In this document: positions 25,535 to 35,808 of the stretch, piece after piece
Numbering within the stretch: the stretch's first letter is position 1
Layout: the number at the start of each line of letters is the position of its first letter
Assembly: GCA_003963145.1 (NCBI GenBank)
Contig: RXJJ01000003.1
Location: 362,146-426,145, forward strand
Direction of reading: 5' to 3'
Length of the DNA: 64,000 nucleotides
Source of the DNA: Bradyrhizobiaceae bacterium
GTDB lineage: Bacteria; Pseudomonadota; Alphaproteobacteria; Rhizobiales; Xanthobacteraceae
Notes under the pieces: generated by a model
What the model saw: only the letters and a program-made list of their open reading frames with translations
What the model was told of the DNA's origin: nothing
Database searches by the model: none
Made by a program: the position numbers and the translations under genes

Positions 25535-28500
25535 GCGCGCCGCGCAGCAACATTCCCGACGCGGTGCGGAACGCTCAGGCGCGCGCCTCGAATCCGGAAA
25601 GCTCGGTATTCGTCGCCGCCAATGCCGGTTCGGGAAAAACCCATGTGCTGGTCAATCGCGTGATCCGCCTGTTGCTCGGCGGTGTCGCGCCGGAAAAGAT
25701 TCTCTGCATCACCTTCACCAAGGCGGCCGCCGCCAACATGGCGGAACGCGTGTTCACGACGCTCGGACGCTGGGTGGCGATGGACGACACCGAACTCGAT
25801 GCCGCGATCCGCGAGGCAGGCGCGCAACCGAACGCGAAACTTCGCCGGCGCGCCCGGGAATTGTTCGCCTGCGCGCTGGAAACGCCGGGCGGGTTGAAGG
25901 TCCAGACCATTCACGCGCTCTGCACGCGGCTGCTTCAGCAATTTCCCTTCGAGGCCAATGTGCCGGCACGGTTCGCCGTACTCGACGACCGCGATCAGGC
26001 GGAGATGATGGAGCGCGCCAATATGTCGGTGCTGCTCGCTGCGTCCGCCGATCCGGACAGCATTATCGGACGTGCGCTGAACACCGCGATGACAAACGCC
26101 GCGGACTCGACATTCAGGGACGTGGTTCGCGAGGCTAGCCTGAGCCGGGATCGCTTGATGGCCGAGGCGAATGGCGCATTGGATCCGGCTGCAATCCTGA
26201 TGCAACTCAACAGTGCGCTTGGCCTCTCGGCCGGCGACACGATCGAAAGGATCGAGCGGGATATCGTCGATGGCCCGCTGATGCCATCGTCGCAATGGGA
26301 CGTCTTCGCCGCAAAATTCGATTTGGGCACCAAGACAGATGCAAATCAGGCGGAGCGTCTGCGAGAGGCCCTCGCGCAGAGCGCAAGTGCACGCGTCGAC
26401 AGTTATCTCAGTCTTTTTCTTACCGACAAACTCGAACCGCGCAGCAGCGTTTACACCAAGGCACTGGCCAAAACGGAGCCTGCATTCGCATCGCTGCTTG
26501 ATCGCGAGCAGCCGCGCGTGCTTGCGATACTCGAGAAGCGCCGGGCCGTCATCGCGCGCGACCGTACTCAATCATTGCTTACCATCGCCGCCGCCGTCGC
26601 CGCGAATTATCGCGCCGAAAAGCAGACGCGCGGGCTGCTCGATTACGACGACCTGATCGACAAAACGCTGGCGATGCTGGACAACGTCTCCTCCGGCTGG
26701 GTGCATTTCAAGCTCGACCGCGGCGTCGATCATCTCCTGATCGACGAGGCGCAGGACACCAGCCCTCGCCAGTGGGACATCATTACGCGAATCGTTGCCG
26801 AGTTTTTTGCGGGAAAGGGCGCGAAAGAAGATACAAAACGGACTTTGTTCGCGGTCGGCGACGAGAAACAATCGATCTTCTCATTTCAGGGAGCCGAGCC
26901 GCGCGAATTCGACGAGCGGCGGCGTTATTTCGATTCGCGTTTCAAGGACGCCAACCTGAGTTTCGAGAAGGTCTCGTTCGACTATTCATTCCGCTCCGGT
27001 GAAAGCGTTCTGCAGTCCGTTGCGGCGACATTCCAGACGCAGGAGATATTCAGCAGCATCACGACCGACGAACGGGGCATGCCGCCGCACATGGCGCTGG
27101 CGGATGCCGCGCCAAGCATGGTCGATCTGTGGGAGCCTGAAGCGCCGGACGAGAGGCAAGAGACCGAGGGCTGGCTCGCGCCATTCGACGCAGTTTCCGG
27201 GACGAGCCCTGAAGTCCGGCTGGCGCATCGCGTGCAGCTTGCGATCCGCGACCTGATCGATCGCGGCGAGACGACGGGCTCCGGGACAAAACGGCGGCCT
27301 TTGTCCTATGGGGACATGCTGGTGCTGGTGCGAAAGCGCGGGCGCGCATTCGACACCGTGATCCAGACGCTGAAACATGCCGGCATTCCGGTCGCCGGCG
27401 CGGACCGGCTGAAACTCACCGAACACATCGCGGTCATCGATCTGATGAATCTGGCCGATGCGCTGCTGCTGTCCCGCGACGATCTCGCGCTTGCGGTGGC
27501 GTTGAAGTCCCCGCTGTTTGGTCTCGACGACGACGACCTGATGAAAATCGCGCCACTGCGCCTGGGCACCTTGCGCGAGGCGCTCGCGCTGCACGCACCC
27601 GGCGATACGAAACTTCAACGCGCGCTGGAACGCCTGCAGGAGTGCGAAAGGCGATTTTCGAGCGACACGCCTTTTTCATTCTATGCGTGGCTGCTGGGAG
27701 GAAGTGGCGGCCGTGCGCGGATTCTCGAAAGACTGGGCCCGGAAGCCAATGACGCGCTCGACGAGTTTCTCGAGCTTGCGCTGAGTTACGAGCGCAAGGC
27801 GCCCGCCTCGCTGCAGGGCTTCATGGCGTGGCTGCGCGCGTCCGACACCGAAGTCAAACGCGACATGGAGATCAGGCGCGACGAAGTGCGGGTGATGACG
27901 GTGCACGGCGCGAAAGGCCTCGAAGCGCCCGTGGTTTTTTTGATCGACACCACCGGGTCGCCGACCGATCCGTTCCGGGTGAATCTTTTGCAGCTGCCGC
28001 AAGGCAACGCCGCGCCGAACGCGCCCGGCATTACCGTCTGGGCAGGGCGCAAAGCGGACGACACGTCCACGATGGCTGCGGCGCGCGAAAAGATGAAAGT
28101 CGAGAGCAACGACGAATATCGCCGGCTTTTGTATGTCGCGATGACACGGGCGGCGGACCGCCTGATCGTTGGCGGCGCCTTGCCTCGCAAGCCCAAGGAG
28201 CCCTTGCCCAACTCTTGGTACTGCCTGATCCGCGACGGCCTTGGACGCTCCGGGCTGCAATCGCAAAATCTGGAAACGCCGCATGGCCCGGTCCGGCGCT
28301 ACTGCCGCCCGGAGGATTTCGTCATTGTCGGCACAGCCGCGCCTGGAGCAACTACGCTGCCATCCGGAACGTCAGTTGAAACGCCTCCCTCGTGGCTGCG
28401 TGAGCCAGCGCCGCCGGAAGCCGTTGCCACGGTGCTACTGAGGCCTTCCGATTCCGCGAATGACAGAGCGCCAGTGCTGCGGTCTGATGAAACTGCGCGG

Positions 28501-29055
28501 GCGAGGTCCATCGCGCGGCAGCGCGGCACGCTGGTGCATCGTCTGCTGCAGTCGCTGCCGGATCTTTCGCCGGACATCCGCGCGGAGGCTGCCGAGAAAT
28601 TTCTCGCAAGAAATGCCCGCGACGATGAAGGATGGACTGATGAGTTGCGCCGCGCAACAGCACGTCAGGTTTTGCAACTCATCACGGACGTTCGATTCGC
28701 TGCCTTGTTCGGTCCTGGCAGCCGCGCCGAAGTTTCGATCGCCGGCCGGCTGCCGCGCCCCGGCCTTCCCGCTGCAACTATTTCAGGCCAGATCGACCGG
28801 CTGGTCGTCGGCGACAGCGAAATTCTGATTGCGGACTACAAGACCAACCGGACGCCGCCCTCGCGCGCGGAGGATATTCCGCAAAACTATGTGGGTCAGC
28901 TCGCGCTTTACCGGGCGGTCCTTGGCCGCCTGTATCCCGGCCGTCCGATCCGCTGTTTCCTGCTCTGGACGGAAAGCGCTGAAATAATGGAGCTTTCCGA
29001 AGCCGCCCTTGACGCGGAGACGGCGCGGCATCATCTGATCGTGACCAAACCTTGA
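25531..29055 (+). CDS. addA: double-strand break repair helicase AddA
   Basis: AddA is the UvrD-like helicase/nuclease subunit of AddAB. The 1174 residues show the superfamily 1 motifs in order: Walker A AANAGSGKTHVL (about 29-40), CITFTKAAAANMAERV, LLIDEAQDTSPRQWD, VGDEKQSIFSFQGA, VMTVHGAKGLEAPVVFL and LLYVAMTRAADRLIV. A C-terminal RecB-like nuclease follows with ILIADYKTNRTPP. It is the downstream partner of addB, followed 78 bp later by trxA. Confidence 0.97.
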   Translation: MSAPRSNIPDAVRNAQARASNPESSVFVAANAGSGKTHVLVNRVIRLLLGGVAPEKILCITFTKAAAANMAERVFTTLGRWVAMDDTELDAAIREAGAQPNAKLRRRARELFACALETPGGLKVQTIHALCTRLLQQFPFEANVPARFAVLDDRDQAEMMERANMSVLLAASADPDSIIGRALNTAMTNAADSTFRDVVREASLSRDRLMAEANGALDPAAILMQLNSALGLSAGDTIERIERDIVDGPLMPSSQWDVFAAKFDLGTKTDANQAERLREALAQSASARVDSYLSLFLTDKLEPRSSVYTKALAKTEPAFASLLDREQPRVLAILEKRRAVIARDRTQSLLTIAAAVAANYRAEKQTRGLLDYDDLIDKTLAMLDNVSSGWVHFKLDRGVDHLLIDEAQDTSPRQWDIITRIVAEFFAGKGAKEDTKRTLFAVGDEKQSIFSFQGAEPREFDERRRYFDSRFKDANLSFEKVSFDYSFRSGESVLQSVAATFQTQEIFSSITTDERGMPPHMALADAAPSMVDLWEPEAPDERQETEGWLAPFDAVSGTSPEVRLAHRVQLAIRDLIDRGETTGSGTKRRPLSYGDMLVLVRKRGRAFDTVIQTLKHAGIPVAGADRLKLTEHIAVIDLMNLADALLLSRDDLALAVALKSPLFGLDDDDLMKIAPLRLGTLREALALHAPGDTKLQRALERLQECERRFSSDTPFSFYAWLLGGSGGRARILERLGPEANDALDEFLELALSYERKAPASLQGFMAWLRASDTEVKRDMEIRRDEVRVMTVHGAKGLEAPVVFLIDTTGSPTDPFRVNLLQLPQGNAAPNAPGITVWAGRKADDTSTMAAAREKMKVESNDEYRRLLYVAMTRAADRLIVGGALPRKPKEPLPNSWYCLIRDGLGRSGLQSQNLETPHGPVRRYCRPEDFVIVGTAAPGATTLPSGTSVETPPSWLREPAPPEAVATVLLRPSDSANDRAPVLRSDETARARSIARQRGTLVHRLLQSLPDLSPDIRAEAAEKFLARNARDDEGWTDELRRATARQVLQLITDVRFAALFGPGSRAEVSIAGRLPRPGLPAATISGQIDRLVVGDSEILIADYKTNRTPPSRAEDIPQNYVGQLALYRAVLGRLYPGRPIRCFLLWTESAEIMELSEAALDAETARHHLIVTKP

Positions 29056-29133
29056 CCCGGCCACGGGCGGTTCATAGGTTGGCCCTATCAAAAGAGCGCG
29101 ATTCTGACCCGCGCTGGAACAACGAGGCATATC

Positions 29134-29454
29134 ATGAGCGTGAGCAAGGTTTCGGACGCCACCTTCGAGGCTGAAGTCCTGAAGGCGGAAGGTCCGGTCG
29201 TGGTGGATTTCTGGGCGGAGTGGTGCGGCCCGTGCCGCATGATCGCGCCTGCGCTCGACGAAATCGCCGGCACGCTTGGCGACAAGGTCAAGATCGTCAA
29301 GCTGAACGTCGACGAGAGCCCGAAGACAGCGTCGAAATACGGCGTGATGTCGATCCCCACTCTGATGGTCTTCAAGGGCGGCGAGATGGCGTCGCGTCAG
29401 GTCGGCGCCGCGCCGAAGCAGAAGCTCGAGCAGTGGATTACCGCTGCGGTCTGA
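29134..29454 (+). CDS. trxA: thioredoxin 1
   Basis: A cytosolic disulfide reductase of 106 residues that passes electrons from thioredoxin reductase to ribonucleotide reductase and other clients. The active site is WCGPC (Cys31 and Cys34), with the buried Asp in VVDFWAEW and the cis-Pro loop MSIPTLMVF. The start has an ACGAGG ribosome-binding site. It follows addA, a common alphaproteobacterial order, and closes with a strong terminator. Confidence 0.97.
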   Translation: MSVSKVSDATFEAEVLKAEGPVVVDFWAEWCGPCRMIAPALDEIAGTLGDKVKIVKLNVDESPKTASKYGVMSIPTLMVFKGGEMASRQVGAAPKQKLEQWITAAV

Positions 29455-29478
29455 TCGATTGGAAGTTCGGATTTGAAG

Positions 29479-29509
29479 ACGGCCGGTGAACATCACCGGC
29501 CGTTTTTGT
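29479..29509 (+). terminator. Rho-independent terminator after trxA
   Basis: A perfect 11-bp stem (acggccggtga / tcaccggccgt) with a 3-base loop is followed by TTTTGTTT. It separates trxA from the convergent folC. Confidence 0.92.
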
Positions 29510-29528
29510 TTGCGCATTCGGGACGCAA

Positions 29529-30872
29529 TTATTGCGGCGGCGTTCCGTTCGCCGCCAGAACATGCCCGGCGAGATAGAGCGAGCCGGTCATCAGAATGCG
29601 CGGCGGGGCTTCATAAGCAAGCTGTGCGATCGAGCGCAGTGCGGCCTCGATGCCGTCGGCGATATCGACACGCATGCCGAGCGAGCGGGCCGCGTCGGCC
29701 AGCGCCTGCGGGGACATGGCGTTGTCGTTACCGGGGATCGGCACCGCGATGATATGGCGAGTCAGTCCGGAGAAATTGGACAGAAAGCCCGCCGCATCCT
29801 TGTTGCCCATCATTCCCGCGATTACAACGAGGGGACGCGGCACGCGCTCCTCAAGATCGCCGAGTGCAGCGGCAATCACCCGACCGCCGTCGATATTGTG
29901 TCCGCCATCGAGCCACAATTCGGAATCTTTCGGCGCAAGCGACAGTAGCGCTCCGTTTGAGAGCCGCTGCATACGGGCCGGCCATTGCGCGCTGGCAATG
30001 CCTTGCTCGAATGCCGACGATTCGATTCGGAATTTATCGATGGCGCGCAGCGTCGCAATCGCAAGCCCGGCATTGTCGAACTGGTGGCGGCCGAACAACC
30101 GAGGCGCAGCAAGGTCCAGCAGCCCGCGCTCGTCATGATAGACCAGCCGCCCGCGCTCGATATTGACGTGCCATTGCTGCGTGGCGGTGTGAAGCGGAGC
30201 GCGAAGCCTGTCCGCAGTGCGCTCTATCACCGCCGTCGCCTCATCGGGTTGCTCGGCGCAGATGACGGGAATATTTTTCTTGATGATGCCGGCCTTTTCC
30301 GAGGCGATTTTCGCGAGCGTGTCCCCGAGAAACTCGGGATGATCCATGCCGATGGGCGTAATGACGCTGGCCAGCGGAGCGTCGATCACGTTCGTTGCGT
30401 CAAGCCGTCCGCCAAGACCGACTTCCAGCAGCAGCACATCCGCCGGATTTCGCGCAAATAGCAAGAACGCCGCCGCCGTCTCGATCTCGAAGACGGTGAT
30501 CGGCTGACCGCCATTGGCCCGCTCGCAAAGATCGAGCGCATCGCGCAGCTGATCGTCGGCAGCCAGCACGCCGCCACCAGCTCTGCCGAGCCGGAAGCGC
30601 TCGTTGAACCGGACCAGATGCGGCGAGGTATAGACATGCACGCGAAGCCCGGCGGCTTCAAGGATGGCGCGCATAAACGCCACCGTCGAGCCCTTGCCGT
30701 TGGTGCCGGCGACATGAATCACCGGCGGCAGTTTTTTCTGAGGGTCATCGAGCGCGGCGAGAATGCGCCACATGCGGTCGAGCGTGAGATCAATCCGCTT
30801 GGGATGCAGCGCCGTCAGCCGCGTCAGAAGATCGTCAAGTGCGTCCGTTTTCTTTGGCGTAGCCGGATTCAC
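29529..30872 (-). CDS. folC: bifunctional folylpolyglutamate synthase/dihydrofolate synthase
   Basis: FolC adds glutamate to dihydropteroate and to reduced folates. The 447-residue product is a Mur-ligase-fold protein with the P-loop [40 protein letters not shown] and the C-terminal [12 protein letters not shown]. The chosen start is a GTG at 30872 that overlaps the accD TGA (GTGA), implying coupled translation; the open frame continues upstream but only inside accD. The accD-folC pair is conserved in many proteobacteria. Confidence 0.94.
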   Translation of the reverse strand: MNPATPKKTDALDDLLTRLTALHPKRIDLTLDRMWRILAALDDPQKKLPPVIHVAGTNGKGSTVAFMRAILEAAGLRVHVYTSPHLVRFNERFRLGRAGGGVLAADDQLRDALDLCERANGGQPITVFEIETAAAFLLFARNPADVLLLEVGLGGRLDATNVIDAPLASVITPIGMDHPEFLGDTLAKIASEKAGIIKKNIPVICAEQPDEATAVIERTADRLRAPLHTATQQWHVNIERGRLVYHDERGLLDLAAPRLFGRHQFDNAGLAIATLRAIDKFRIESSAFEQGIASAQWPARMQRLSNGALLSLAPKDSELWLDGGHNIDGGRVIAAALGDLEERVPRPLVVIAGMMGNKDAAGFLSNFSGLTRHIIAVPIPGNDNAMSPQALADAARSLGMRVDIADGIEAALRSIAQLAYEAPPRILMTGSLYLAGHVLAANGTPPQ

Positions 30873-31786
30873 GCGGGCGACGCGCTCGCCGCAGCGTCCG
30901 TCAAGGCGGGCGTGCGAACCTGAGCCACCTCGCCGCTCGGCGGCGCCTTGGTCAAAAGCCGGCACAGCCGTGCCAGCGTGGTGCGCAGATCGTGACGATG
31001 CACGACCATATCGACCATGCCATGCGCTTTAAGATATTCGGCACGCTGGAAGCCTTCGGGCAATTTTTCGCGGATGGTCTGCTCGATCACGCGCGCGCCG
31101 GCAAAGCCGATCAGCGCGCCAGGTTCAGCGAGCTGCACATCACCCAGCATCGCATAGGACGCCGTAACGCCGCCGGTGGTCGGATTCGTGAGCACAACGA
31201 TATAGGGCAGCTTCGCTTCGCGCAGCAGCTGGATCGCGACCGTCGTGCGCGGCATCTGCATCAGGGACAGAATGCCTTCCTGCATCCGCGCCCCGCCCGA
31301 GGCCGCGAACATGATGAAGGGCGCCTTTTTCTCGAGCGCCAGTTCGAGCCCTTTGACGATGGCTTCACCGGCGGCCATCCCCAGCGAGCCGCCCATGAAA
31401 TCGAAATCCTGCACAGCGACAACCGCCGGTGTTCCTTCGACGCGGCCATAGCCGACCTTCAACGCGTCGTTCATACCTGTCTTGGCGCGGGCGTCCTTGA
31501 TGCGGTCGACATATTTTCGCTCGTCACGAAATTTCAGCGGATCGGCGGCGACATCCGGCAGCGCCACGTCGAACCAGGTCTCATTGTCGAAAATCGACTT
31601 GAGCCGCGCTGTCGCACCCATTCGCATATGGTAGTTCGAGCCTGGAATGACGAACTGGTTCGCCTCGACATCCTTGTAGAATACAAGCTGTCCGGAATCC
31701 GGGCATTTGATCCACAAATTCTCCGGCGTTTCGCGCCGAAGGAAACTGCGAATTTTCGGCCGGACGACATTGGTCAACCAGTTCAT
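30869..31786 (-). CDS. accD: acetyl-CoA carboxylase carboxyltransferase subunit beta
   Basis: AccD with AccA transfers CO2 from biotin-BCCP to acetyl-CoA, giving malonyl-CoA. The 305 residues contain the crotonase-fold carboxyltransferase core, including [28 protein letters not shown] and [16 protein letters not shown]. The N-terminal zinc ribbon, four cysteines as two CxxC pairs in E. coli, has decayed: Cys28 remains (IKCPDSGQL), while the second position of that pair and both positions of the next (VIPGSN) are non-Cys. It lies between trpA and folC. Confidence 0.96.
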   Translation of the reverse strand: MNWLTNVVRPKIRSFLRRETPENLWIKCPDSGQLVFYKDVEANQFVIPGSNYHMRMGATARLKSIFDNETWFDVALPDVAADPLKFRDERKYVDRIKDARAKTGMNDALKVGYGRVEGTPAVVAVQDFDFMGGSLGMAAGEAIVKGLELALEKKAPFIMFAASGGARMQEGILSLMQMPRTTVAIQLLREAKLPYIVVLTNPTTGGVTASYAMLGDVQLAEPGALIGFAGARVIEQTIREKLPEGFQRAEYLKAHGMVDMVVHRHDLRTTLARLCRLLTKAPPSGEVAQVRTPALTDAAASASPA

Positions 31787-31887
31787 GTTTCAAGCTCCGT
31801 GCGTCACCGGATGGTGACCCTTACCTGCCTCGCCGGTTATGTGCGGCCCGGCGCAGCTTCGCACAAGGGATAATTAGAAGAATAAAT

Positions 31888-32724
31888 CTATTCCGCAGCC
31901 TGTTTTGCGCCGCGCACACCCTGCGCAAGCGAAGCGACAAAATCGGCAACCGCGGGAACCGTTTTCGCGGTGGCGCGGCCATCGGCATCGAGCGTCGAGC
32001 GCAGCACATCGATCAGCGCCGAACCGACCACCGCACCGTTCGCGGCCTGTGCGATATCGCGCGCGGCATCTGGTGTACGGATACCGAAACCGACGCAGAC
32101 CGGCAATTGGGTATGGCGTTTGATGCGCGCCACAGCGTCCTTAACCTGCGTCGTGTCGGCGCTGGCGGAACCGGTAATGCCGGTGATCGACACGTAATAG
32201 ACAAAGCCCGACGTGTTCTCGAGAACGGCCGGCAAACGCTTGTCGTCCGTCGTGGGCGTTGCGAGACGGATGAAGTTCAATCCGGCCTTGAGCGCGGGCA
32301 GGCACAGCTCTGTGTCTTCCTCGGGTGGCAGGTCAACCACGATCAGACCGTCGACACCCGCCGCCTTCGCGTCGGCAAGGAATTTGTCGACGCCATAAAT
32401 GTAGATCGGGTTGTAATAACCCATCAGCACCACGGGCGTCGCGGCGTCATCCTTGCGGAACGCGCGCACGACACCGAGCGTCTTGTGCAGCGTGGTGCCG
32501 GCTTTCAGCGCACGAAGTCCGGCCGCCTGTATCGCGGGGCCGTCCGCCATTGGGTCGGTGAACGGCATTCCGATCTCGATGATGTCCGCTCCGGCCTTCG
32601 GCAAGGCCTTGATGATCGCGAGCGAGGTGTCGAGATCGGGATCGCCGCACATCACGAACGTGACGAATGCCGCGCGGCCTTCCGTCTTCAGTTCGGCAAA
32701 GCGTTTATCGATGCGGGTGGTCAC
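31888..32724 (-). CDS. trpA: tryptophan synthase alpha subunit
   Basis: TrpA cleaves indole-3-glycerol phosphate to indole and glyceraldehyde 3-phosphate and channels indole to TrpB. The 278-residue TIM barrel has the catalytic Glu50 and Asp61 in [16 protein letters not shown], the mobile loop, and the phosphate-binding glycines ([13 protein letters not shown] and GAVVGSALI). The start overlaps the trpB stop by 4 bp, so the subunits are translationally coupled. Confidence 0.97.
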   Translation of the reverse strand: MTTRIDKRFAELKTEGRAAFVTFVMCGDPDLDTSLAIIKALPKAGADIIEIGMPFTDPMADGPAIQAAGLRALKAGTTLHKTLGVVRAFRKDDAATPVVLMGYYNPIYIYGVDKFLADAKAAGVDGLIVVDLPPEEDTELCLPALKAGLNFIRLATPTTDDKRLPAVLENTSGFVYYVSITGITGSASADTTQVKDAVARIKRHTQLPVCVGFGIRTPDAARDIAQAANGAVVGSALIDVLRSTLDADGRATAKTVPAVADFVASLAQGVRGAKQAAE

Positions 32725-33938
32725 GATTTGCGGCCTTTCAGAATATCGCCGACCTGCGGCACATCCTTGTCGCCACGTCCCGAGAGATTGACAACCATCA
32801 GATGATCGCGTGGACGTTTCGGCGCGAGCTGCAGCACCTTGGCGATAGCGTGCGCCGGTTCGAGCGCGGGGATGATGCCCTCAAGACGCGAGAGCAATTG
32901 GAATGCCTCCAGCGCCTCTTCATCGGTCGCGGAAAGATAGGTCACGCGGCCGGTTTCGTGCAGCCATGAATGCTCCGGTCCAATGCCCGGATAGTCGAGC
33001 CCCGCCGAGATCGAATGTGCGTCCTGGATCTGGCCGTCATCGTCCATCAGAAGATACGTTCGGTTGCCGTGCAGCACGCCGGGACGGCCACCCGCGATCG
33101 AGGCCGCGTGCAATTGCGTCAGACCGTGACCGGCCGCCTCGACGCCGAAAATCTCGACGCCAGGATCGTCGAGGAAGGGATGAAACAATCCCATCGCGTT
33201 CGAGCCGCCGCCGATACAGGCGATCAGCGAGTCCGGCAGTCTGCCCTCGGCCTCCTGCATCTGTGTGCGGGTTTCGTGCCCGATCACCGATTGAAAGTCG
33301 CGCACCATCATCGGATAAGGATGCGGGCCTGCGACGGTGCCGATGCAATAGAACGTGGTCGCGACATTGGTCACCCAGTCGCGCAGCGCATCGTTCATCG
33401 CGTCCTTGAGCGTTTTCGTGCCCGACTGCACCGGCACAACCTTGGCGCCAAGCATCTCCATGCGGATCACGTTCGGCTGCTGCCGCGCGACATCCACTGC
33501 GCCCATATAGACGATGCATTCAAGTCCGAAGCGCGCGCACAAGGTTGCGGTGGCGACACCATGCTGACCCGCGCCGGTTTCCGCGATGATGCGCTTCTTG
33601 CCCATCCGCCGCGCGACCATGATCTGGCCGAGCACGTTGTTGACCTTGTGCGAGCCGGTGTGGTTCAGCTCTTCGCGCTTGAGATAAATCTTCGCGCCGC
33701 CCAGATGCTCGGTGAGGCGCTCGGCGAAATACAGCGGCGAGGGACGGCCGACATAGTCCTTCAGATAGCCGTTCATTTCCTGCTGAAATGACGGATCGGC
33801 CTTCGCATCGGCATAAGCCTTTTCCAGTTCAAGGATCAGCGGCATCAGGGTTTCGGCGACGAACCGACCGCCAAAAATACCGAAATGACCGCGTTCGTCC
33901 GGACCGGCGCGGAATGAATTGGGTTTTGCGAGACTCAT
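32721..33938 (-). CDS. trpB: tryptophan synthase beta subunit
   Basis: TrpB condenses indole with serine using pyridoxal phosphate. The 405-residue product starts [20 protein letters not shown] and carries the PLP lysine Lys98 in [11 protein letters not shown], the ETGAGQHG segment and the phosphate-binding GGGSNAMG loop. It is preceded by a palindromic repeat that separates it from trpF in the trpF-trpB-trpA order. Confidence 0.98.
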   Translation of the reverse strand: MSLAKPNSFRAGPDERGHFGIFGGRFVAETLMPLILELEKAYADAKADPSFQQEMNGYLKDYVGRPSPLYFAERLTEHLGGAKIYLKREELNHTGSHKVNNVLGQIMVARRMGKKRIIAETGAGQHGVATATLCARFGLECIVYMGAVDVARQQPNVIRMEMLGAKVVPVQSGTKTLKDAMNDALRDWVTNVATTFYCIGTVAGPHPYPMMVRDFQSVIGHETRTQMQEAEGRLPDSLIACIGGGSNAMGLFHPFLDDPGVEIFGVEAAGHGLTQLHAASIAGGRPGVLHGNRTYLLMDDDGQIQDAHSISAGLDYPGIGPEHSWLHETGRVTYLSATDEEALEAFQLLSRLEGIIPALEPAHAIAKVLQLAPKRPRDHLMVVNLSGRGDKDVPQVGDILKGRKS

Positions 33939-33948
33939 AACTGCCCTT

Positions 33949-34038
33949 CGTCATGGCCGGATTTATTCCGGCCATCCACGTCTTTCTTTCCATTACCTTC
34001 AACAGACGTGGATGCCCGGGACAAGCCCGGGCATGACG
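33949..34038. repeat. GTCATG-type palindromic repeat, copy 3 (trpF-trpB)
   Basis: A 90-bp palindrome with arms cgtcatggccgg...ccggccatccacgtc and gacgtggatgcccggga...gggcatgacg. It lies 10 bp upstream of the trpB start and 20 bp downstream of trpF, so it would be within any trpFBA transcript. Confidence 0.9.
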
Positions 34039-34058
34039 GCTGTCGTGATGTGACGATG

Positions 34059-34736
34059 CTATCTCGCATGTGAGATCGCTTCGCTCAAATTTATCTCCGC
34101 CTCCCGCGCGGCGCGAATGAAGGCCCGGATCATCTCTGAATCCTTCGCGCCGGGCGCGCGTTCGACACCCGATGACACGTCGACACCACCGGGCCGGGCA
34201 ATGCGGATGGCTTCGGCGACATTCGCAATGGTCAAGCCGCCCGACAGAATGAAGGACTGGTCGCGCGTGGCGCCGTCCAGCACATGCCAGTCGAACGGCA
34301 CGCCAAGCCCGCCGGGCCTCGTCGCGTCTTTCGGCGCACGCGCATCGAACATGATGCGATCGGCAACCGCCGCGTAGCCGGGCAAGGGCGCAAGATCGTC
34401 TTTACTCTTTACGCCAATGACCTTCATCACCGGCAGGTCGTAGCGTTGCCTGATATCGCGTACCCGCGCCACGCTTTCCTGGCCGTGAAGCTGCAGCCAG
34501 TCGGGCCTCAGGGTCTCGATGATGTTGGCGAGCGTCGCGTCGTCTGCATCGACCGTCAGCGCAACCTTTTGAGCACGGACCCCGACCTCGCGGCCGAGTT
34601 TGCGTGCCGCTTCGAGCGAAAGGTGCCGCGGCGACGCCTCGAAGAAGACGAACCCGACCATATCCGCGCCCGCGTCGAGAGCCGCGCTCAGCGTCTCGGA
34701 CGTGGACAGGCCGCAGATTTTCACGATCAGGGACAA
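34059..34736 (-). CDS. trpF: phosphoribosylanthranilate isomerase
   Basis: TrpF converts phosphoribosylanthranilate to CdRP in tryptophan synthesis. The 225-residue barrel has the catalytic Cys near the start (VKICGLST), the general-acid Asp in LTVDADD, the QLHGQE strand and the C-terminal GVDVSSGVE. No ATG is available near the N-terminus; a TTG at 34736 gives MSLIVKICGL, the usual family start, with GGGA upstream. The long open frame beyond it (to 35093) overlaps lapA and is rejected. Confidence 0.93.
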   Translation of the reverse strand: MSLIVKICGLSTSETLSAALDAGADMVGFVFFEASPRHLSLEAARKLGREVGVRAQKVALTVDADDATLANIIETLRPDWLQLHGQESVARVRDIRQRYDLPVMKVIGVKSKDDLAPLPGYAAVADRIMFDARAPKDATRPGGLGVPFDWHVLDGATRDQSFILSGGLTIANVAEAIRIARPGGVDVSSGVERAPGAKDSEMIRAFIRAAREAEINLSEAISHAR

Positions 34737-34857
34737 AATATATTCCCGTAGAATGGGTGCCGTTTGCAATCGGAACAGGCCCTTTTGGGTGCAATCCGAA
34801 GGGCATGCAGATGACTTAGCCCGCGCATCCCGCGGGTCAAGTGGTGAAGGCGGCGTT

Positions 34858-35274
34858 CTACAACGCCGCGCCCGGCTTGTCTTGCGGCTTGTCCTGCCCA
34901 ATGGCCGGCAACGAGCCCGGATAGGGGCCCGCCGGCACCGCCGCGCCGGGTCCAAACCTCTCGCCCGAAACCTGAGGAATCCGCGCGGTGAGTTCCGCCA
35001 ATCTCTGGCGCGCCTCATAGGCTTCGGCCTCGTGACGGCGCGAGGAACGACGCCAATGGCGCTGCCCGACCCAGGTTGCGATGCCGCCGGCAATTACGCC
35101 GATGATGGCCGCGGCGATGATCACGATGAAAAGCGGAAGGGTCAGCGCCAGCGATGCGTCGGCGGAATCGAAGGGGTTGAACGAAACCATCACCAGATGG
35201 CGGTTCGCCACCGCGAAGGCAAGCAACACCAGCGCGATCGGCGCGATCACCAGCGTCTTGAGGAATTTACTCAT
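34858..35274 (-). CDS. lapA: LapA-domain (DUF1049) inner-membrane protein
   Basis: A 138-residue protein with two membrane segments: residues 8-24 (LVIAPIALVLLAFAVAN) and about 47-68 (PLFIVIIAAAIIGVIAGGIA). A charged, probably coiled cytoplasmic region (HWRRSSRRHEAEAYEARQRL) and a Pro/Gly-rich tail follow. This is the LapA layout; LapA works with LapB in LPS-level control in E. coli, although the alphaproteobacterial protein is not well characterised. It follows ihfB by 42 bp, the same neighbourhood as in E. coli (ihfB-lapA). Confidence 0.82.
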   Translation of the reverse strand: MSKFLKTLVIAPIALVLLAFAVANRHLVMVSFNPFDSADASLALTLPLFIVIIAAAIIGVIAGGIATWVGQRHWRRSSRRHEAEAYEARQRLAELTARIPQVSGERFGPGAAVPAGPYPGSLPAIGQDKPQDKPGAAL

Positions 35275-35316
35275 CTCGATCGCTTTCCGTTGCGATCAGA
35301 GACCGCATGAGGCGGA

Positions 35317-35637
35317 TCAGGACGCCGCGCCAAGATCGCCGGCGGCCTCGGACTTGCTGTCGCGATTCAGGCGTTCGCGCATTTCCTTGCCGGTCTTGAA
35401 GAACGGCACGCTTTTCTGCTCGACAGGAACGTGCGCGCCGGTGCGCGGGTTGCGGCCCGCGCGCGCCGGACGGTGCTTCACCGAAAATGCGCCGAAACCG
35501 CGCAGCTCCACACGATCGCCGCGCGCGAGCGCGGCGACGATCTCATCGAGGATCGCATTCACGATATTCTCCACGTCCCTCTGGTAGAGGTGCGGATTGT
35601 GCTCGGCGATACGCTGGACCAGTTCGGATTTAATCAT
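35317..35637 (-). CDS. ihfB: integration host factor subunit beta
   Basis: IHF is a heterodimer that bends DNA sharply and shapes promoters, replication origins and recombination sites. The 106-residue product has the HU/IHF fold: [34 protein letters not shown] and the beta-arm tip GRNPRTG with the intercalating proline. A short acidic/Ala tail extends beyond the E. coli length. A perfect TTGACA (minus strand, 35699-35694) lies 57 bp upstream, a possible -35 box without a good -10. Confidence 0.96.
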   Translation of the reverse strand: MIKSELVQRIAEHNPHLYQRDVENIVNAILDEIVAALARGDRVELRGFGAFSVKHRPARAGRNPRTGAHVPVEQKSVPFFKTGKEMRERLNRDSKSEAAGDLGAAS

Positions 35638-35808
35638 CGCGTCAAGGTGCTCATGAAACTTGCAGAAGCCATTTCCTTGAAAAAGCCTTGAACTGTCAAG
35701 CCGCTAAATCCGATGGAAGCGTACGAAATCACGTGACAATCAGCCGATTCCCTACGCAGGAAAATGTGACAAAGGGGGCGCCGCGCAGCTGAAACGCGAT
35801 TCAGACAT

